Shown: positions 42,012 to 51,686 of the stretch, piece by piece
Layout: every line of letters starts with the position of its first letter
How positions within the stretch are numbered: the first letter of the stretch is position 1
From: Bin52 sp965213935
GTDB taxonomy: Bacteria; Pseudomonadota; Alphaproteobacteria; Thalassobaculales; Thalassobaculaceae
NCBI GenBank assembly: GCA_965213935.1
Contig: CBDCAO010000010.1
Coordinates: 1-64,000 of the forward strand
Length of the DNA stretch: 64,000 bases
Direction: 5' to 3'
Position numbers and translations under genes: made by a program
Notes under the pieces: model-generated
What the model saw: only the letters and a program-made list of their open reading frames with translations
What the model was told of the DNA's origin: nothing
Database searches by the model: none

Positions 42012-44513
42012 ATGAAAGCAACGAGATTTCGCGTTCGGAATTTCCGTAATATCGAGGACAGCGGATGGGTCGCCCTGGATCGCCTGACGGCCTTCGTGGG
42101 GCGCAACGAATCGGGCAAGAGCTCCCTGCTCAAGGCCCTGCACAAGTTCAAGCCCGCCAAGCCGGAGCCGTATGACGCGCAGCGGGAGTTCCCGCGCGAC
42201 CGCTACATGCGCGATTACCTGGCCGGCGGCGCGAACGGGGGCGACTGGCCGGTGTGTTCCGTGGAATTCATGATTCCGGCGGAGATGCAGGAAGAGATCG
42301 CGCAGCTGCTGGGCCCGGTTCGGAACCCTCCCGCGAGCGTGACCGCGACACGCTATTTCGACAGCTCTCTCTCCCTGTCATACAGCCCGCATATCGAGGA
42401 ACGCGCACTTGCTCCGGGTCCGGCAGTCGACGCCCTTCGCAGGTTTGCATCGGCGATCCCTGTGCCGAAGACACCGGCGACAGGGCCACAGCCGGCAGCA
42501 GATCGGGAGCCCGCGCCGGAAAACCCGGCCGGCGAACTGTCGGACTGGGCGATAGGCTGGGCCAGGGCGCTTGTGGATGTTGGCGATCTTCGTTGCGAAC
42601 GGGGGGCCGACCTTCTGCAAGGGCTCTGCCGCGAGGCGATCGAGCGCAGGACACCCGAGACGGACAGCATTATCAGGACGCTCGTGTCGGCGCTCGAGCC
42701 GATATTGAGGGCGGCATCCAGAGGCTCGGCCGTCGAGCGGATCGACCGGCTCATCGAACGCAATCTTCCTGTCTTTATCTACTTCGAAAATTACGGCGTC
42801 CTGGACAGCACCATATCGTTGCCGCAATTCCTCCGGGACCGCGAGGACGAGCCCTTCGATCCCCGCATACGCACCATCGATGCGCTTTTCGAGCATGTCT
42901 CTCTCGACCCGGCCGAAATCGCCGATCTCGGGGAACAGCGCGCCGCCCCGATTTCCCCGCATGGCGGCGCCGCGCCGGATCGCTCGTTCACGGAACGCGC
43001 GTGGCAGCGCAAGGAAGAGCGCGCCATCAAGCTGAGCGCTGCATCGCTCGACATTTCGAGGGGTTTCTCGGCCTGGTGGTCGCAGCGCCGCCACAGGATT
43101 CGTTACCACGCCGACGGCGACTATTTCCGGGTGTGGGTGGCGGACGACCGCCTGACCGACGTGGAGATCGAACTCGAACTGCGCAGCAAGGGCTTTCAAT
43201 GGTTCTTCTCGTTCTACCTCGTCTTTCTCGTCGAGTCGGACGCCGGGCACAAGAGCGCCATCCTGCTCCTTGACGAGCCGGGGCTTCACCTCCATCCGAC
43301 CGCTCAACAGGAGCTGGTTGCATTCCTCGCAAGGCTTTCGGAGGCGAACCAGCTCGTCTACACGACGCATTCCCCATTCCTGATCGACGGCAAACGACCG
43401 TGTTGCGTACGGACCGTCGTGGAGGACGATACCGGCCATTCGAAGGTCGCGGGCGACACAGGGCCCCTCGACTCCGAAGCAGTCTTTCCGATACGGGCGG
43501 CCAGCGCGCTGGCCGCGATGAAGGAACTCTGTCTCGACCGGAGCTGCGTTCTGGTCGAGGACTTGAGCGATTTCTATTACCTCCATTTGCTGTCGAGACA
43601 ATGCGCCGCGTCGGGCCGCCCGGCGCTTCCGGAAGACATCCGCATCGTCCCCTGCGGAGGACGGGACGGGATCCGTTGCTTCTCGTCGCTGTCTCCGACA
43701 GGGCATCGCGGACCGCTGGTGCTGCTGGAGAGCGGCGGGACGGGACGGAACGGAGAAGCTCGGCCTCTCCCGAGCTCTCACACCGGCACCGGCCGGCATG
43801 CCGTGCTGCTGGACCGGGCGATCGGCCGCCCCGGTTCCGGCGCGCAGTTCGAGGATATCCTGGGAAAGGCGCCAATTCTGGAAGGCCTCGCGTCGGTTCT
43901 CGGCAAGCCTCTCCCGGCCCGGGAGATCGGCGAGGGCGTTGCGGGCCTGACCCAACGGATCGAAGCTGCGGCGAAACGGCACGATTTCGATTTGCCCGCG
44001 GGCTGGCGCATTGCCGTCGCGCAGCACCTCGCATCGACCTGGGCCGAACGGGAGCCTCTGCTCGACAAGGGGACGCTCGATGCCGCCGCGTCGCTGTTCT
44101 CGGCGCTGATCGCCGCGAGCGCAGGCGCGGATGAGGACACCGGGCGCATCGAGGGTTCTCCGGACGAAGCGACGGATGGCGACGCGAAGGACATCGCCGC
44201 GGATGGCGGCGCTCCGGCATCCGTCCGGGCCGACGCCGCGAAAGACGATGCCGAAAGCGTCGATGTGACAATTCCGGAGCTCACCGAGGAAGACCGGAAC
44301 ATGCTCGAGATGATCGCGCGGATGAGCGACGAGGCGGAAGTCGGGGAGGGCGCGGACGCGGGAGAGGATCCCGGGGAAGACGGGGTTCTGGCGAGGATTG
44401 CAGACAACGAGAACCGGGAAGGGGCGGAGCCCGAAGACAGCGGCATTCTCGACGGGGTGGCGGAAAGGGAACAGGAAGAGCGCGAGGCGGACCGCGCGTT
44501 GCCCAGGGGATGA
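42012..44513 (+). CDS. OLD-like AAA ATPase with degenerate TOPRIM region
   Basis: 833 residues from the ATG at 42012 (MKATRFRVRNFRNIEDSGWV), preceded by AGGGAG; upstream in-frame codons are low complexity. The ABC-type ATPase has Walker A FVGRNESGKSSLLKALHKF near 31-45, Walker B SAILLLDEPGLHLHPTAQQE near 417, and YTTHSPFLIDG. After it, CVLVEDLSDFYYLHLLSRQ resembles the first TOPRIM motif of OLD nucleases (VEGPSD), but the DxD motif appears as LVLLESGGTGRNG, so metal-dependent cleavage may be lost. The C-terminal 150 residues are very acidic. OLD family proteins act in phage defence or DNA processing. The neighbours here are surface genes, not defence genes. Confidence 0.75.
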   Translation: MKATRFRVRNFRNIEDSGWVALDRLTAFVGRNESGKSSLLKALHKFKPAKPEPYDAQREFPRDRYMRDYLAGGANGGDWPVCSVEFMIPAEMQEEIAQLLGPVRNPPASVTATRYFDSSLSLSYSPHIEERALAPGPAVDALRRFASAIPVPKTPATGPQPAADREPAPENPAGELSDWAIGWARALVDVGDLRCERGADLLQGLCREAIERRTPETDSIIRTLVSALEPILRAASRGSAVERIDRLIERNLPVFIYFENYGVLDSTISLPQFLRDREDEPFDPRIRTIDALFEHVSLDPAEIADLGEQRAAPISPHGGAAPDRSFTERAWQRKEERAIKLSAASLDISRGFSAWWSQRRHRIRYHADGDYFRVWVADDRLTDVEIELELRSKGFQWFFSFYLVFLVESDAGHKSAILLLDEPGLHLHPTAQQELVAFLARLSEANQLVYTTHSPFLIDGKRPCCVRTVVEDDTGHSKVAGDTGPLDSEAVFPIRAASALAAMKELCLDRSCVLVEDLSDFYYLHLLSRQCAASGRPALPEDIRIVPCGGRDGIRCFSSLSPTGHRGPLVLLESGGTGRNGEARPLPSSHTGTGRHAVLLDRAIGRPGSGAQFEDILGKAPILEGLASVLGKPLPAREIGEGVAGLTQRIEAAAKRHDFDLPAGWRIAVAQHLASTWAEREPLLDKGTLDAAASLFSALIAASAGADEDTGRIEGSPDEATDGDAKDIAADGGAPASVRADAAKDDAESVDVTIPELTEEDRNMLEMIARMSDEAEVGEGADAGEDPGEDGVLARIADNENREGAEPEDSGILDGVAEREQEEREADRALPRG

Positions 44514-44686
44514 GGTCGACAACCGTGTCCTGCATCGGTGCGCAATTCGGCCGGGAAACCCGGTGTACGCCGGAAGGCGCCGGCCGTTCCGCGGAGCCGC
44601 GGTCCCTCCGAAGCACCGCGATGTGGTGCCGCCGTCGGGCACGGTCCGGGCACGAGGTGGCACAAATCCAGGGAGTACGATCGGAA

Positions 44687-45709
44687 ATGTTGAGACGGTG
44701 GTTCTGTCCGACGGGCGCGTTGGCGTTGGCGGCGTTCATGGCCATGGCGCCGACGGTCTCCGCGGCGGCGCAGGAAACGCAAGACGTGCGTATCGGCTGG
44801 GTCTATGCGATGGCCAACGCACCGGTGCTGATCGCCCGGACGCGGGGTCTTTTCGAGGCCCAGGGTCTCAACGTCTCGCTCGAGAAATTCACCAGCGGGC
44901 CCCTGATCAGGGAAGGTCTCACCAAGGGCACGCTCGACATGGCCTATATCGGCGTTCCGCCTGTCGTGCACTGGGCGGCCAGGGGCGCATCCCTCGCCAT
45001 CGTGGCGAAGGTCAATTACGGTCAGGCTTCCCTCGTCGCCAGACGCGGCGCCGGGATATCGAAGGTTTCCGACCTGGCCGGCAAGCGGCTTGCGGGCGTG
45101 CGCCAGCGTTCGGGAATGGACGTGCTGCTCCGCGGCTATGTGCTCGGCGAGGTCGGTGGGCTCAAGCCCGGGAACCTGGGTGCCATCGAGACACTCCCGG
45201 TCGCCAGGATGGGAGAAGCGCTCGAGGCGGGGCGATTCGATGCGGCTTTCATGTGGGAACCCTTCGTGGCGCGGCTGCTGGTCCGCCGGACCGCGCATGT
45301 GGTCCTGAACGTGAACCGGGCCGAACCGCGCTATCCCTGGTATGTGGTCGCCGTGCGGCGCGACTTCCTCGAACGAAACCCCGAGACCGTGGCGAAGGTC
45401 CTGCGCGCGCACCGGAAAGCCATCGACTATCTGCGCTCCAGCCCGAATGCCGGCAACGATGTCATCGCCAAGGCCTTCGACCTGAAGGAGGAGACCGGAC
45501 CCGACGGCAAGAAGTACTCGCCGGTGGAGATCGTCAAGCGCGCGCGGTCCCGTCTCGGCTGGGAGTGGAACCTGACCGAGGACGACCGGTACTTCATCGA
45601 GCGGCTGATGAACTGGAGCACCGGTCTCGGGTTCATCGGCGCACCTCTCGAAATCGACCAACTGCTCGATCTCGGCACGTTGCGCCGGCTGCGGCGCGAG
45701 CGGCGCTAG
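44687..45709 (+). CDS. Periplasmic substrate-binding protein, NMT1/SsuA-like
   Basis: 340 residues from the ATG at 44687, with AGGGAG upstream and a Sec signal peptide (MLRRWFCPTGALALAAFMAM, cut near SAAAQ). Mature features of the nitrate/sulfonate/taurine binding family: IGWVYAMANAPVLIARTRGL, TSGPLIREGLTKGTLDMAYI, and EALEAGRFDAAFMWEPFVAR. These proteins capture small anions or thiamine precursors for ABC importers, but no permease or ATPase gene is present nearby. It is followed by a cache-HAMP membrane sensor, so it may act as a periplasmic ligand sensor instead. Confidence 0.85.
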   Translation: MLRRWFCPTGALALAAFMAMAPTVSAAAQETQDVRIGWVYAMANAPVLIARTRGLFEAQGLNVSLEKFTSGPLIREGLTKGTLDMAYIGVPPVVHWAARGASLAIVAKVNYGQASLVARRGAGISKVSDLAGKRLAGVRQRSGMDVLLRGYVLGEVGGLKPGNLGAIETLPVARMGEALEAGRFDAAFMWEPFVARLLVRRTAHVVLNVNRAEPRYPWYVVAVRRDFLERNPETVAKVLRAHRKAIDYLRSSPNAGNDVIAKAFDLKEETGPDGKKYSPVEIVKRARSRLGWEWNLTEDDRYFIERLMNWSTGLGFIGAPLEIDQLLDLGTLRRLRRERR

Positions 45710-45869
45710 CCGCCGGCCTCGGCAAGAAACGGGAATCCCTCATGGCGCAAGTTCGTGGATCTCGGGAAAACCAGCGGCACTGCCCGTCGTCTCCGTGGAT
45801 GCCGCGGCAGGCGACGCCTGTTTTGCGACGCGCGCCCGGCGCACCAGTTCACTCGGAATGGATGGAAGC

Positions 45870-47114
45870 ATGATCGCAACATTGATGGCCGGTTCTCTCA
45901 ACCGTCTGATTGTTCTGTCGACATTCCTGGTGACGGTGTTGCCGGTCGGGCTGCTGGCGGCATGGTGGGTATTTGCGGCCGGAACCGGCGAGGCCCCGAA
46001 GAACGATCCGCGCTCGAACCGCGCCCTCACCGAGGCCCGGGCGGTTGGCAACGCCCTGGATCTGTGGATGACCCATGCGGAGTCCGAGCTGCGCTCCTGG
46101 GGCGAGGCGCCGGCGTTGATCAACGGCGTAAGACGCGCGGCGGTCGAGCACCACGAGCGGGGCTATACCGAGCAGACGCCCGAAGAGGTGAACGCGCAGC
46201 TGGTGCACGACCGCCATCTCGGACTCGCACCGGAAGCGGACGAGTATCTCGCCGTACAGGTCGGGAGATCGAAGGCATGGACCCAGGCTCATTACAGCGA
46301 CGAATACGGTTTCACCGTCGGTGTCACGGGTCTCGAGGAAGATTTCGTGCAAACCGACGAGAACTGGTGGCAGGCCGCCTGGAAGCGCGGGCGCCATGAA
46401 GGGGGCATCTCCTTCGACGAAAACACCAACGGGTTCGCCTTCCGCATCGCGCTGCGCATGGACGACCCCGCCACCAAGGCGGCCGTCGGGGTGATCGACG
46501 GGTCGATCGCCCTGACCGCCATTCACCGGCTCGCCGACGGGTTCGCGGCCGAGAGCAGCAGCGTGCGGATTCTCGACGAAAAGGGGCAGCTGATCGCCGA
46601 TACGGCGAGCGGGCACGCGCGCGACCGCATCATGCGGCTCTCCCCTGACGCCATGAATTCGGAAGGGTGGAAGCAGGGCGTCGGCACTCCCGGCAATGCC
46701 GGCGGCAGCGGCGAAGAGGGGGTCGAACGCGGCTGGGTGAGGCTGGCCGAAGCGAGCGGTCCGCACCGCGACTGGATCGTTATCGTGGAACGCCCGGTCG
46801 GCGGAATGGCGAACCGCGGCGGGTATCTGATCGCCCTCGCGGTTGCCTTCGGCGGAGCACTCGCACTTTGGCTGTTTTCCAGCCTGTGGCTGATACGCCG
46901 GACCGGTACCCGGCTCCGGCTTCTGGTCGAGCATGTCGAAGAGTGGAACCTGGGACGGATATCCCGGGAGGTCGACGATCCAGGCAACGACGAGATCGGT
47001 CGGCTGGCGCAAAACCTGGAGAAAATTCGGGGGACGATCAGGCAGGCGGCGCAAATCCTCGCCAACAGGCGCAGGGAACGCCCCGACCGGCCGGGCGGAG
47101 ATGGTGCAGCATGA
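45870..47114 (+). CDS. Membrane sensor with periplasmic cache-like domain and HAMP, no output domain
   Basis: 414 residues from the ATG at 45870; ATG 45858 is an alternative. A first membrane segment (LIVLSTFLVTVLPVGLLAAW), a periplasmic double-cache-like domain (GFTVGVTGLEEDFVQTDENW, AAVGVIDGSIALTAIHRLAD, VRILDEKGQLIADTASG), a second membrane segment (GGYLIALAVAFGGALALWLF) and a HAMP-like region (GNDEIGRLAQNLEKIRGTIR) are visible. The protein ends 25 residues after HAMP, so no kinase, cyclase or chemotaxis domain is present. It may signal through a partner. It follows the orphan binding protein and precedes pseudopilin genes. Confidence 0.75.
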   Translation: MIATLMAGSLNRLIVLSTFLVTVLPVGLLAAWWVFAAGTGEAPKNDPRSNRALTEARAVGNALDLWMTHAESELRSWGEAPALINGVRRAAVEHHERGYTEQTPEEVNAQLVHDRHLGLAPEADEYLAVQVGRSKAWTQAHYSDEYGFTVGVTGLEEDFVQTDENWWQAAWKRGRHEGGISFDENTNGFAFRIALRMDDPATKAAVGVIDGSIALTAIHRLADGFAAESSSVRILDEKGQLIADTASGHARDRIMRLSPDAMNSEGWKQGVGTPGNAGGSGEEGVERGWVRLAEASGPHRDWIVIVERPVGGMANRGGYLIALAVAFGGALALWLFSSLWLIRRTGTRLRLLVEHVEEWNLGRISREVDDPGNDEIGRLAQNLEKIRGTIRQAAQILANRRRERPDRPGGDGAA

Positions 47115-47326
47115 ATGAGAGAGGATTCAACGCGTTTCCGGGGCTCTGCGGGTACGGCTCGACTCCATCGAACCGCAACGGATGGCGTGTCGATGAAGCA
47201 GGCTCGAACAGCCCGCTCCGCACTGCCCGCCTTCCGCAGCATCGCGCGTTTTCGTTGCGCAGGCGGGCGCCGAACCCGGCTGCTCCGCCACGGTTCACCT
47301 CACGGCCCCGGAGTTCGCGCCGCATC

Positions 47327-47773
47327 ATGATCCGGCGTTTCGCCCGGTGCGAGCGCGCGGCCACGGCGCTCGAGGCCGCGCTTGCGCTCAGCGTCCTCGT
47401 CGTGGCGTTTGCGTTGCTTATGAACATCGTCGGCGATGTCTACGCCGAGGATCGGGGGCAGCGCGGCGCGCAGGCCGTCGCCCGCACCCTCGCGCTCGAC
47501 CCCTCGGCCGACCCCTGGGCGGTGCTGCGGCGCGAACTCGGGCTCGATGAAACCCACAACTGCGCCGAACTCATCGGCAACGCTCCGGGCGCCTGCGACG
47601 GGTGGACGCTCAGCGTTGCCGCCGGGGTGGCCCCGGCCTCTCTTGAGACAGCGATTCGCGGCACTGCGGCGTCGGACGGCGACATGGTGCTTGTGCGCCT
47701 GTGGAGGGACCAGGGCGGCAACGACTCGACGCCGGACTCCATCGGCCTCGCCCGTGGCGAGCCGGAGGGCTGA
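47327..47773 (+). CDS. TadE/TadF-like minor pseudopilin
   Basis: 148 residues from the ATG at 47327 (MIRRFARCERAATALEAALA). The prepilin-like signal CERAATALEAALALSVLVV has the +5 glutamate. Two cysteines (THNCAELIG, APGACDGW) lie in the periplasmic part. An upstream ATG at 47111 overlaps the previous stop and would add 72 low-complexity residues, so the start is uncertain. It begins a three-gene pseudopilin cluster. Confidence 0.65.
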   Translation: MIRRFARCERAATALEAALALSVLVVAFALLMNIVGDVYAEDRGQRGAQAVARTLALDPSADPWAVLRRELGLDETHNCAELIGNAPGACDGWTLSVAAGVAPASLETAIRGTAASDGDMVLVRLWRDQGGNDSTPDSIGLARGEPEG

Positions 47774-47776
47774 GCG

Positions 47777-48469
47777 ATGCCACCGATGCGAAAGCTGCTC
47801 TCCCGCCTCCTCGCCTTCGCCCGCTCGACCCGCGCGGCGGCGGGCATCGAACTCGCTATCGGCGGGTCCGTACTCGTCATGGTCGCCGGGCTCTCCTTCG
47901 ACCTTTATGCGCGCGTCGAGGCCGATACCGTGGGCGCACGGCTTGCCGCCACCATGGCCGACTACGTCGCCCGCGGCCCCGACAAAGGCAAGACCGAGCT
48001 CGACGGCGACGCGATGAAGGAGCTCGGCTCCTTCCTCCACGAATACGTGCTCCGCGGCCGCGACGACGACGACCTCGTGTTCATCATCTCCGCGATCCGC
48101 CAGCCCGCGGGGAATCCCGCGCCGTCCGTCGAGGTGCTCTGGTCCGACGCCACCGGCTTGCGCTTCGGCGACGAAGCCGACAAGCTCGACTGCACCTCGC
48201 GGTTCGTTGGACAGGACGCCGACGACAACACTGTCGCGAGGCTTCCTTCCGGCATCGAGGCAGCCGACTTCACCATGGGCGCGAACGAGTTGCTCGTCGT
48301 CGCCGAGGTCTGCGTGCGCCCTGGCCGCCTGGGCGCGCTCAGCGGCTTCTTCATCGGCACCGTCTACCGCTACCACGTGCTGCCCGTGCGCGCGCCCGGG
48401 GAGTTTCCCGCTTCCGCGCCGAAGTTCGCATGGCGCGGCGGTGCCGGCTTCCTGGCAGGGAGTGTGTGA
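47777..48469 (+). CDS. TadF/TadE-like pseudopilin
   Basis: 230 residues. The N-terminus STRAAAGIELAIGGSVLVMV has a prepilin-type hydrophobic helix with glutamate near +5, followed by a periplasmic domain (LVFIISAIRQPAGNPAPSVE, ANELLVVAEVCVRPGRLGA). Proteins of this kind are minor Tad pilins. The gene begins 3 bases after the preceding stop and ends 2 bases before tadG, so the three are one transcript. Confidence 0.7.
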   Translation: MPPMRKLLSRLLAFARSTRAAAGIELAIGGSVLVMVAGLSFDLYARVEADTVGARLAATMADYVARGPDKGKTELDGDAMKELGSFLHEYVLRGRDDDDLVFIISAIRQPAGNPAPSVEVLWSDATGLRFGDEADKLDCTSRFVGQDADDNTVARLPSGIEAADFTMGANELLVVAEVCVRPGRLGALSGFFIGTVYRYHVLPVRAPGEFPASAPKFAWRGGAGFLAGSV

Positions 48470-48471
48470 CC

Positions 48472-50205
48472 ATGCGCTTGCCCGTTTCATGTGCGGATGT
48501 CCGACGCACCTTGCGCCGCTTTGTCCGAGACACCCGCGCTGCGGTCGGGATAGCCGCTGCGCTGCTCACCGTCGGGACCGCTGCCGCCACGGCGCTCATC
48601 GTCGACCACATATGGCTCTACGACCAGCGTGACGTGCTCAAGACCGCCGCGGAAGCCTCCTCCATTGCCGCAACGCTTGAGTTCAACGAGAACCCCACCG
48701 TCAGCGAAGCCGAACTCGGAGCCATCGCCAGGCGGTATGTCGTGGTCAATCTCGGACACCTGTCGAGCGGGCGGCTCCAGGAAGCGAAGGACTCACTCAA
48801 GATCGCCCTCAAGGTCAACCGGGCGCAGCGCTCTGTCAAGGTGACCGCAACGGCCGACCTCGGTGGCACCCTTTTCTCCCGTCACCTGCCGCTGCTCGGC
48901 AGCTACAAGGGGCCGCAAACCATCCAGGTCGAGGCCGGCGTCGAATCCGACTCGCAGCCGGCCGAGGTGGTCCTCGCCATCGACACCAGCCATTCGATGG
49001 AAGCCAGCCTGGAGGGCTTCGGCACCCCGACAAGCAGTAGTAACCCCCCCCGCATCGATATCGTCAAGCAGGCAGCGTTGAACCTCGTCGACATTCTCAA
49101 GCCCGACGCGGACAATCAGGTGGCGGTGGGCATCGTTCCCTGGCACATCCAGGTCCGCCTCGATTCGACAACCGCCGACCACTGGGTGCGAGGTGGACGT
49201 GGTTGGGCGGCCCGCCCCAAGAAGCGGCGCTACGAGGTCCCCTACCTCAATTGCGATCGGCGCAATGCGAACGCCTGCACCAATCTGCCGGCCGCAATCG
49301 AGGAGACGCTTCCCGGCCCCGACCACAAGGCATGGGAGCGGTGTCTCGACGAGCACCGGATGGGTTCGGACTCCACCGCCGCCCAGCCCGGGACCATCGC
49401 CGAGCGCCTCGCCCCGCCTTCCAAGGATAATCACTTTGCCCAGGGCTTTTTCACGCCGGGATTCGGAATCGCCCTCGAGTGCCTGGATCCCGGGTCTCCC
49501 GGTTTCCCCGCCGGCGTGCAATACCAGCGCTGCTATCGACTAGCATCCGGCGTGATACCATCCAAAGACGAGGCGGCAGTTTTGCGCCAATCCAAAATCT
49601 ATCCGGCCCTCAATCCGGATAACTCGCCCCAGAGCCCCCAGAACGCCTGTGTGTACGGCACCGCGGCCATCCTGCCGCTGAGCACCGATCCCGATGAGAT
49701 AAAGCAGAGGATCCGGACGCTGAAGGGCGTTGGCGACCTCACCTACTCGGCCCTGGGGGTGCTGTGGGGCCAGCGCGTGCTCAGCCATTCGTGGAAGAGC
49801 GCGTGGAGAAGCACCGGCGCACACCCCATGGACCCGGGCGCCAGCCAGGACGAGGTACGCAAGGCGATCGTGCTCCTCACCGACGGCGAGGACACGTACT
49901 GCGGTCGCGGCAAGCACGGCTGCGACGACAGCCCCGTCGGACTCTCGCGCACCGAGGCCTGTGCCGAGGTGAAGTCGCGTGGCACCGAAATCTACGTGGT
50001 CGCCGCCATTAAACCCGAGAACATCTCCAACCGGTTCGGCAAAGCCCTTGAGGAATGCTCCAGCCAGAACGACAAGGAGTACCCGGCCGGAACGCGCCGC
50101 CCGAACGGGAAATACGTCTTCGTTAGCAACGCTACCACCGAGGACCTCGGGGCTGCGTTCGCCGACATCGCGAGCCAGCTGCGAAGTCTTCGACGGACCC
50201 ACTGA
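48472..50205 (+). CDS. tadG: TadG-like pseudopilin with von Willebrand A domain
   Basis: 577 residues from the ATG at 48472. The TadG-type N-terminus is DTRAAVGIAAALLTVGTAAA, lacking the +5 glutamate as is usual for TadG. The VWA domain has its metal site in VVLAIDTSHSMEAS and TDGEDTYCGRGKHGCDD, with a large cysteine-containing insert between (about 240-390). VWA domains bind ligands or partner proteins via a metal ion; TadG is needed for pilus assembly and may be surface exposed. The C-terminus reads SNATTEDLGAAFADIASQLR, a typical TadG end. Confidence 0.85.
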   Translation: MRLPVSCADVRRTLRRFVRDTRAAVGIAAALLTVGTAAATALIVDHIWLYDQRDVLKTAAEASSIAATLEFNENPTVSEAELGAIARRYVVVNLGHLSSGRLQEAKDSLKIALKVNRAQRSVKVTATADLGGTLFSRHLPLLGSYKGPQTIQVEAGVESDSQPAEVVLAIDTSHSMEASLEGFGTPTSSSNPPRIDIVKQAALNLVDILKPDADNQVAVGIVPWHIQVRLDSTTADHWVRGGRGWAARPKKRRYEVPYLNCDRRNANACTNLPAAIEETLPGPDHKAWERCLDEHRMGSDSTAAQPGTIAERLAPPSKDNHFAQGFFTPGFGIALECLDPGSPGFPAGVQYQRCYRLASGVIPSKDEAAVLRQSKIYPALNPDNSPQSPQNACVYGTAAILPLSTDPDEIKQRIRTLKGVGDLTYSALGVLWGQRVLSHSWKSAWRSTGAHPMDPGASQDEVRKAIVLLTDGEDTYCGRGKHGCDDSPVGLSRTEACAEVKSRGTEIYVVAAIKPENISNRFGKALEECSSQNDKEYPAGTRRPNGKYVFVSNATTEDLGAAFADIASQLRSLRRTH

Positions 50206-50212
50206 CGTGGCG

Positions 50213-51340
50213 ATGCGGATCACCCTTGCCGCCGTCTCGCCGGGCACGCGGCGACGCTGGCTGAACGGCCCCGTGGTCGACTTCCTGACGCTCGGGGGAG
50301 GGAGCTTCATCGTGCTCTGCGCCATGGCCGCGCTGTTCCCGCGCGACGATACGTCCCGGGCGGCGCTGGCGGCCGCGATGCTCTTTCTCGCCCATTTCGT
50401 GAACCACCCTCATTTCGCCCATTCCTGCCAGCTCTTCTACAGCGGCTTCGCGCGGAAGGCTTTCGCCGGGCCGTCCAGGCTCGCCGCGCGTTACCGCTTC
50501 GCCGGAATCATGGTCCCGGCGATGCTGGCCGTCTTCTTCGCCGTCGCCCTGGCGCAGGGCAACGCGGCGCTCCTCGGTCTCACCGGGAACGTGATGTTCT
50601 TCACCGTCGGCTGGCACTACGCCAAGCAGGACTACGGAATTCTGATGCTTGATGCGGCGCGCAAGGGCCTGCGCTTCGATGCGGGCGACAGGCGCTGGAT
50701 TCTCGCGAACACGCATCTCGCCTGGTTCACCCTGTGGCTGGTGGCGAACGACGCGCTCAAGGCGAAAAACCTGTGGGGAATCGAGTATTACCTGCTCGAC
50801 GTGCCTGATGCCCTGCAGATCGCGACGGTATCGATGGCCGGGGTTTCGACCGCCATCGTCGCCTGGCGCATCGTCGGGCGGTGTAGCGAGGGCCGCGTCG
50901 TTCCGGTGAACGGTCTGATCGCCTATGTCGCGGCCGTTTATGTCTGGCTCCTGGTCGCACGCTTCGACCCGGTTCTCCTGTTCGTGGTCCCGTTCTTTCA
51001 TTCGCTGCAATACATGGCCGTGGTCTGGCGCTACCGGCTCAACGCGGAGGGAGGCCGACACCAGGCGGACAGGGGGTCACGCTGGACGGCATGGTGGCGA
51101 AGCACGACCGCCGGGCTCGCGCGCTTCGCGATCATCGGCGGCGTGTTGGGCGCGGCCGGGTTCTGGTGGGCGCCGCAGGCGGCAAATGTGCTGAGCGGCT
51201 ACGACGACCGGGCGGTATTCGGGACGGCGCTGTTTCTCTTCATCGCGTGGACGTTCATCAACATCCACCACTACTTCATCGACAATGTGATCTGGCGGCG
51301 CGACAACCCGGAGATGAAGAGCCATCTGTTCGGGGCGTAG
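50213..51340 (+). CDS. Histidine-rich polytopic membrane protein, unknown
   Basis: 375 residues with about nine hydrophobic segments. Histidine clusters recur at conserved-looking positions: FLAHFVNHPHFAHSCQLFYS, GWHYAKQDYGILML, VPFFHSLQYMAVVWRYRL and TFINIHHYFIDNVIWRRD. The spacing recalls di-metal membrane oxidases or desaturases, but I do not recognise a family. The start may be GTG 50207. It follows tadG by a few bases and so is probably co-transcribed with the pseudopilins. Confidence 0.7.
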   Translation: MRITLAAVSPGTRRRWLNGPVVDFLTLGGGSFIVLCAMAALFPRDDTSRAALAAAMLFLAHFVNHPHFAHSCQLFYSGFARKAFAGPSRLAARYRFAGIMVPAMLAVFFAVALAQGNAALLGLTGNVMFFTVGWHYAKQDYGILMLDAARKGLRFDAGDRRWILANTHLAWFTLWLVANDALKAKNLWGIEYYLLDVPDALQIATVSMAGVSTAIVAWRIVGRCSEGRVVPVNGLIAYVAAVYVWLLVARFDPVLLFVVPFFHSLQYMAVVWRYRLNAEGGRHQADRGSRWTAWWRSTTAGLARFAIIGGVLGAAGFWWAPQAANVLSGYDDRAVFGTALFLFIAWTFINIHHYFIDNVIWRRDNPEMKSHLFGA

Positions 51341-51686
51341 GGGAGCCCGCGCACCATCTCGTATCGCCGGCTGGCCGGCAGCTTCGGATAATCCTCCAGC
51401 GTCTGTTCGATGAATGGGATGAAGGCGATCTCGATGTTCACGACGAGGCCGACGACTTGGAGGCATGCTGCAACGCCTCAACCCGAGAGGGCCCAGGCAC
51501 GGGATCCCGATTGAAGGCGACGTGTACAACGGCACGGCGACGCTGAAACATGCAGTCAGCCTCTATCGCGAATTCCGGGAAGGCGGCGGCAGGAGGGTCG
51601 CGTCAAGAGACAATCCCCACCCGCCGTTCCCGGTCGAACGAACCGCGATTCCGAATTGCGACAGCGGATCGGTCGGATGCCTCGCC
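51341..51686. other. Intergenic stretch without a supported gene
   Basis: About 346 bases. Short readings such as NIEIAFIPFIEQTLEDYPKL on the minus strand have protein-like composition but no start or domain, and could be a decayed gene. The plus-strand frame upstream of the GT2 start (from 51465) is open but lacks family character. A promoter for the sugar-transfer cassette may lie here. Confidence 0.3.

Noticed and set aside
42378..44663. 761-codon minus-strand frame opposite the OLD-like ATPase
   Set aside because: No domain; the plus frame has Walker A and B motifs and a good ribosome binding site.
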